Under the pieces are notes generated by a model. The model worked only from the letters and a program-made list of their open reading frames with translations. It had not been told where the DNA came from and made no database searches. A DNA stretch of 8,178 nt from Collinsella sp. (GTDB taxonomy: Bacteria > Actinomycetota > Coriobacteriia > Coriobacteriales > Coriobacteriaceae), in assembly GCA_020025115.1 (NCBI GenBank), contig JAHHSP010000048.1:1-8178 (forward strand), read 5' to 3'. Shown in pieces: positions 5,998 through 8,178 of this stretch (positions are counted from its first letter, which is position 1; the number at the start of each line of letters is the position of its first letter). A program made the position numbers and the translations under genes.

Positions 5998-6062
5998 CTT
6001 ACACGACCCTTACAAAGCTTTCCGACGTTAAGCCATGGTAAGCATTACGTAAGGTATACAAT
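5998..6062 (+). promoter_or_regulatory. Candidate promoter and phased operator repeats upstream of pit
   Basis: A -10 box TATACA (6055-6060; alternatively TACAAT at 6057-6062) lies about 48 nt before the chosen pit start, with no recognisable -35 box at the right spacing. Upstream, CTTACA occurs at 5998-6003 and 6009-6014 (11-bp period), and its reverse core GTAAG occurs at 6038-6042 and 6049-6053 (again an 11-bp period). Tandem 11-bp-spaced hexamers with a weak -35 are typical of promoters controlled by OmpR/PhoB-family regulators such as PhoP. Phosphate control is inferred from the neighbouring gene. Confidence 0.45.
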
Positions 6063-6107
6063 CAAAGCGTTGTGTAAACAGGCGCTGTCGTGCGCCGGTA
6101 TGGGAAT

Positions 6108-7166
6108 ATGGTATCCGTGGACGTATCCTTCTCCTATTTCATTGCGCAAGTCTTTTCCAATCCAATACTTGCCATGACCGTCTTGCTCACGCTGGGCGTC
6201 ATCTTCGTCAACGGCTGGACCGACGCGCCGAATGCGATCGCCACGTGCGTGACCACGCGTTGCCTGCCGCCCAAGACCGCCATCGTCATGAGCGCGATCT
6301 TCAACTTCCTGGGCGTCTTCATCATGACGCACATCAACGCGAGCGTCGCCTCGACCATCTCCAACATGGTCGATTTCGGCTCGAACACGCAGATCGCCCT
6401 CATCGCCCTGTGCGCGGCGCTCTTCTCCATCGTCGTGTACTCCGTGGGAGCCAGTGTTTTCGGCATCCCCACGAGCGAGAGCCATAGCCTCATCGCGGGC
6501 CTCACCGGTGCGGCCATCGCGCTGGGCGGCGCCGACGGCGTCAACATGAACGAGTGGGTCAAGGTCCTCTACGGGCTCGCCCTCTCCCTCGGCCTTGGTT
6601 TTGTCGCGGGTTGGGGCACGTGCAAGATCGTCACCCTGCTATTCGCCAACACCGACAGGCGCAAATCCAACACGTTTTTCCGCTGGGCGCAAATCGCCGG
6701 CGCCGCGGGCATGAGCTTCATGCACGGCGCGCAGGACGGCCAGAAGTTCATCGGCGTCCTGTTCTTGGGAGTGGCTTTCTGCAACGGCCAATCCTCCGTC
6801 GAGAACATGATCATTCCCGTGTGGCTCATGCTGCTGTGCTCCGTCGTCATGGGCGTCGGCACCTCCGTGGGCGGAGAGAAGATCATCAAGTCCGTGGGCA
6901 TGGACATGGTGAAGCTTGAGAAGTACCAGGGTTTCTCCGCCGACCTCTCGAGCTCCCTGTGCCTGCTGCTGGCGACCTTGACCGGAATCCCCGTTTCCAC
7001 CACGCACGTCAAGACAACCGCCATCATGGGCGTGGGCGCGGTGAAGCGCATCTCCGCCATCAACTTCGGCGTGGTGAAGGATATGCTCCTGACCTGGATT
7101 TTCACCTTCCCGGGCTGCGGCCTCATCAGCTTCTGCATGGCCAAGCTCTTCCTGCTGTTCATCTAG
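6108..7166 (+). CDS. pit: Inorganic phosphate transporter, Pit family
   Basis: A low-affinity phosphate permease of the PiT/SLC20 family that moves metal-phosphate or phosphate with a cation across the inner membrane. The 352-residue protein is hydrophobic with about ten predicted membrane segments. The two family repeats are clear: the N-terminal VNGWTDAPNAIATCVTTR at about 34-51, with PTSESHSLIAGLTG at 121-134, and the C-terminal repeat with HGAQDGQKFIG at 206-216 and TGIPVSTTHVKTTAIMGVG at 292-310. The classic N-D-x-x-N motif reads TDAPNA here, as in this subgroup. The hydrophilic loop between the halves (about 180-193, plus 252-280) is short, as in actinobacterial and archaeal forms and unlike E. 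coli PitA. The start is uncertain: ATG at 6108 has GGGA close by, while an in-frame GTG at 6090 would add six residues. It is followed 45 nt later by the DUF47 gene. Confidence 0.93.
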   Translation: MVSVDVSFSYFIAQVFSNPILAMTVLLTLGVIFVNGWTDAPNAIATCVTTRCLPPKTAIVMSAIFNFLGVFIMTHINASVASTISNMVDFGSNTQIALIALCAALFSIVVYSVGASVFGIPTSESHSLIAGLTGAAIALGGADGVNMNEWVKVLYGLALSLGLGFVAGWGTCKIVTLLFANTDRRKSNTFFRWAQIAGAAGMSFMHGAQDGQKFIGVLFLGVAFCNGQSSVENMIIPVWLMLLCSVVMGVGTSVGGEKIIKSVGMDMVKLEKYQGFSADLSSSLCLLLATLTGIPVSTTHVKTTAIMGVGAVKRISAINFGVVKDMLLTWIFTFPGCGLISFCMAKLFLLFI

Positions 7167-7211
7167 TTCGAATCCCGTCGAATTCCCTCACCCCATCTTG
7201 AAAGGACCCCC

Positions 7212-7835
7212 ATGGCCAAGAAAAACGACGCGTTCTACTTCGATAGCTTCTCCTCCGCCGCCGAGCTCGCCTGCAAGGCCGCTCAGAAGCTCGACGAGAT
7301 CATGCACGACTTCGACCCGGCCAAAATCGAGGAGGCCGTTGCGGAGATGCACGTCATCGAACAGGAGGCCGATGAAATCGTCCATGGCGTGAACGACGCC
7401 CTCATCTGCGCGTTCATCACTCCCATCGAGCGCGAGGACATTGCCACCCTGAGCAACAGCATCGACGTCGTCATCGACCGCATCGAGGGTGTCCTGCACC
7501 GTATATACTTCACCAATGTTCAGGAGATGCGCCCTGACGCGCTGGAGATGTCGGCAAAGGTCGTGCGCGCCACGGAGCAGATGCGCGATCTGGTGCTCGA
7601 GCTTCCTCAGTTCAAGCGATCCAAGAGCCTGCGTGAGCACGTCATCACCGTCAACACCATCGAAAGCGAATGCGACGACCTCTACATCGCCGCCATGCGC
7701 GACCTGCACACCGGTGATTTCGATCCGCTGACCGTCATTTCCTGGCGTGACGTCTACACCTTCCTCGAGTACTGCGCCGACTCCTGCGAGTTCGTTGCCG
7801 ACACGGTCGAGTCCATCGTGATGAAGAACAGCTAA
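7212..7835 (+). CDS. DUF47 family protein (PhoU-like, Pit accessory)
   Basis: A 207-residue all-helical cytoplasmic protein of the DUF47/TIGR00153 family, related to PhoU and regularly encoded beside pit genes; members are thought to modulate Pit transport. PhoU-type acidic metal-binding motifs are visible: ITPIEREDIATLSNSIDVVIDRIEG at about 69-93 (E-D-I-x-x-L with a following D-x-x-x-D), IESECDDLY at 150-158, and EYCADSCEFVADTVE at 186-200, the repeat of the E-x-x-x-D pattern near the C-terminus. Length is typical. The ATG has an AAAGGA ribosome site about 6 nt upstream. It lies 45 nt after pit on the same strand with no terminator between, so the two are very likely one transcript. The order pit then DUF47 is the reverse of the arrangement seen in many bacteria. 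Confidence 0.92.
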   Translation: MAKKNDAFYFDSFSSAAELACKAAQKLDEIMHDFDPAKIEEAVAEMHVIEQEADEIVHGVNDALICAFITPIEREDIATLSNSIDVVIDRIEGVLHRIYFTNVQEMRPDALEMSAKVVRATEQMRDLVLELPQFKRSKSLREHVITVNTIESECDDLYIAAMRDLHTGDFDPLTVISWRDVYTFLEYCADSCEFVADTVESIVMKNS

Positions 7836-7907
7836 GGACGGGCAAACGACTCGCTCCTCCCGGCTCCCGGCAGGCATTGACCCTGCGTCGCGGATGCACC
7901 GCACAGA

Positions 7908-7941
7908 AAGCGCCTCGTGTCGTTGCGGACACGAGGCGCTT
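7908..7941. terminator. Bidirectional intrinsic terminator between convergent genes
   Basis: Perfect 14-bp inverted repeat: AAGCGCCTCGTGTC (7908-7921) and GACACGAGGCGCTT (7928-7941) with a 6-nt loop. It is followed by CTTCATC on the plus strand and by TCTGTG on the minus strand, after stems ending in TT. It sits between the DUF47 stop (7835) and the stop of the minus-strand gene (7970), so it can serve both. The T tracts are short, but the stem is very stable. The rest of 7836-7969 shows no gene. Confidence 0.8.
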
Positions 7942-7969
7942 CTTCATCAGGTATGTAACGGGCCGCCCG

Positions 7970-8178
7970 TTAGTCGAGATCGTCGGCGCCGAAGTTCGGG
8001 AGCGGAGCGAACGGATCGGCCACGGGCATCGGCTCGGGAGCGGGTGCGGGAACCGGAACGGCCACGGACTCGGAACCCGTGGGGGCACTGACCAGCAGAT
8101 CGGCCGGGAACTCGTTTTGAGCCTCGTCCATGAAGTGCTGGATGAGCTTGAGGTACTCGGCCTTGAACTCCTCGCGGG
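7970..8178 (-). CDS. C-terminal fragment of an unidentified protein, possibly DivIVA-like
   Basis: The last 69 codons of a minus-strand gene that enters from the right edge; its start is not in the window. The fragment begins with a charged amphipathic helix (REEFKAEYLKLIQHFMDEAQNEF), then a proline/alanine/valine-rich linker (VAVPVPAPAPEPMPVADPF), and ends in FGADDLD before TAA. Codon use is strongly GC-ending, as in a real gene here, and it stops just after the shared terminator. A helix of this type followed by a Pro-rich tail and a short acidic end fits the end of a DivIVA/Wag31-like coiled-coil protein of polar growth or division. This is a weak inference from composition and a short helical stretch; other coiled-coil proteins would fit. 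Confidence 0.7.
   Translation of the reverse strand, partial: REEFKAEYLKLIQHFMDEAQNEFPADLLVSAPTGSESVAVPVPAPAPEPMPVADPFAPLPNFGADDLD

Overview
The window reads as ordinary chromosomal DNA from a high-GC Gram-positive bacterium. The GC-rich codon usage, the bacterial type A RNase P RNA and the protein flavours (MetY, a C_GCAxxG_C_C protein, a Pit transporter with a DUF47 partner) suggest an anaerobic gut actinobacterium of the class Coriobacteriia, probably close to Collinsella. This assignment is an inference from recognition; no 16S rRNA or marker gene is present to prove it.

Layout. Positions 1-4207 hold five minus-strand genes, read from right to left: metY (O-acetylhomoserine sulfhydrylase), a microbial-type poly(ADP-ribose) glycohydrolase homologue (TIGR02452), a small nitroreductase, an alpha/beta hydrolase of the monoacylglycerol lipase type, and the N-terminal part of xpt (xanthine phosphoribosyltransferase), which runs off the left edge. 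The first three are tightly packed (gaps of 10 and 24 nt) and probably co-transcribed. A candidate terminator follows the nitroreductase, so the hydrolase and xpt may form a separate unit. From a 100-bp divergent region, a small cysteine-rich redox-type protein (C_GCAxxG_C_C family) is read on the plus strand. It converges, with a gap of only 12 bp, on a minus-strand yigZ/IMPACT-family gene.

Positions 5400-6107 are non-coding with respect to protein: the yigZ leader and candidate promoter, the RNase P RNA gene rnpB (about 5568-5936, plus strand), and a control region before the phosphate transporter. Positions 6108-7835 hold a two-gene phosphate-uptake unit, a Pit-type permease followed by a DUF47 (PhoU-like) protein. 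A strong hairpin that can terminate on both strands separates it from a minus-strand gene whose C-terminal end fills 7970-8178.

I see no mobile element, CRISPR array, tRNA or defence system. The items most worth a second look are regulatory or structural: two pairs of 11-bp-phased CTTAC/GTAAG repeats in front of pit that resemble sites for an OmpR/PhoB-type regulator; an RNase P RNA whose P15 loop appears to lack the usual GGU motif; and an ADP-ribose-glycohydrolase homologue embedded in a sulfur amino acid gene cluster. The window does not show a clearly new multi-gene system.
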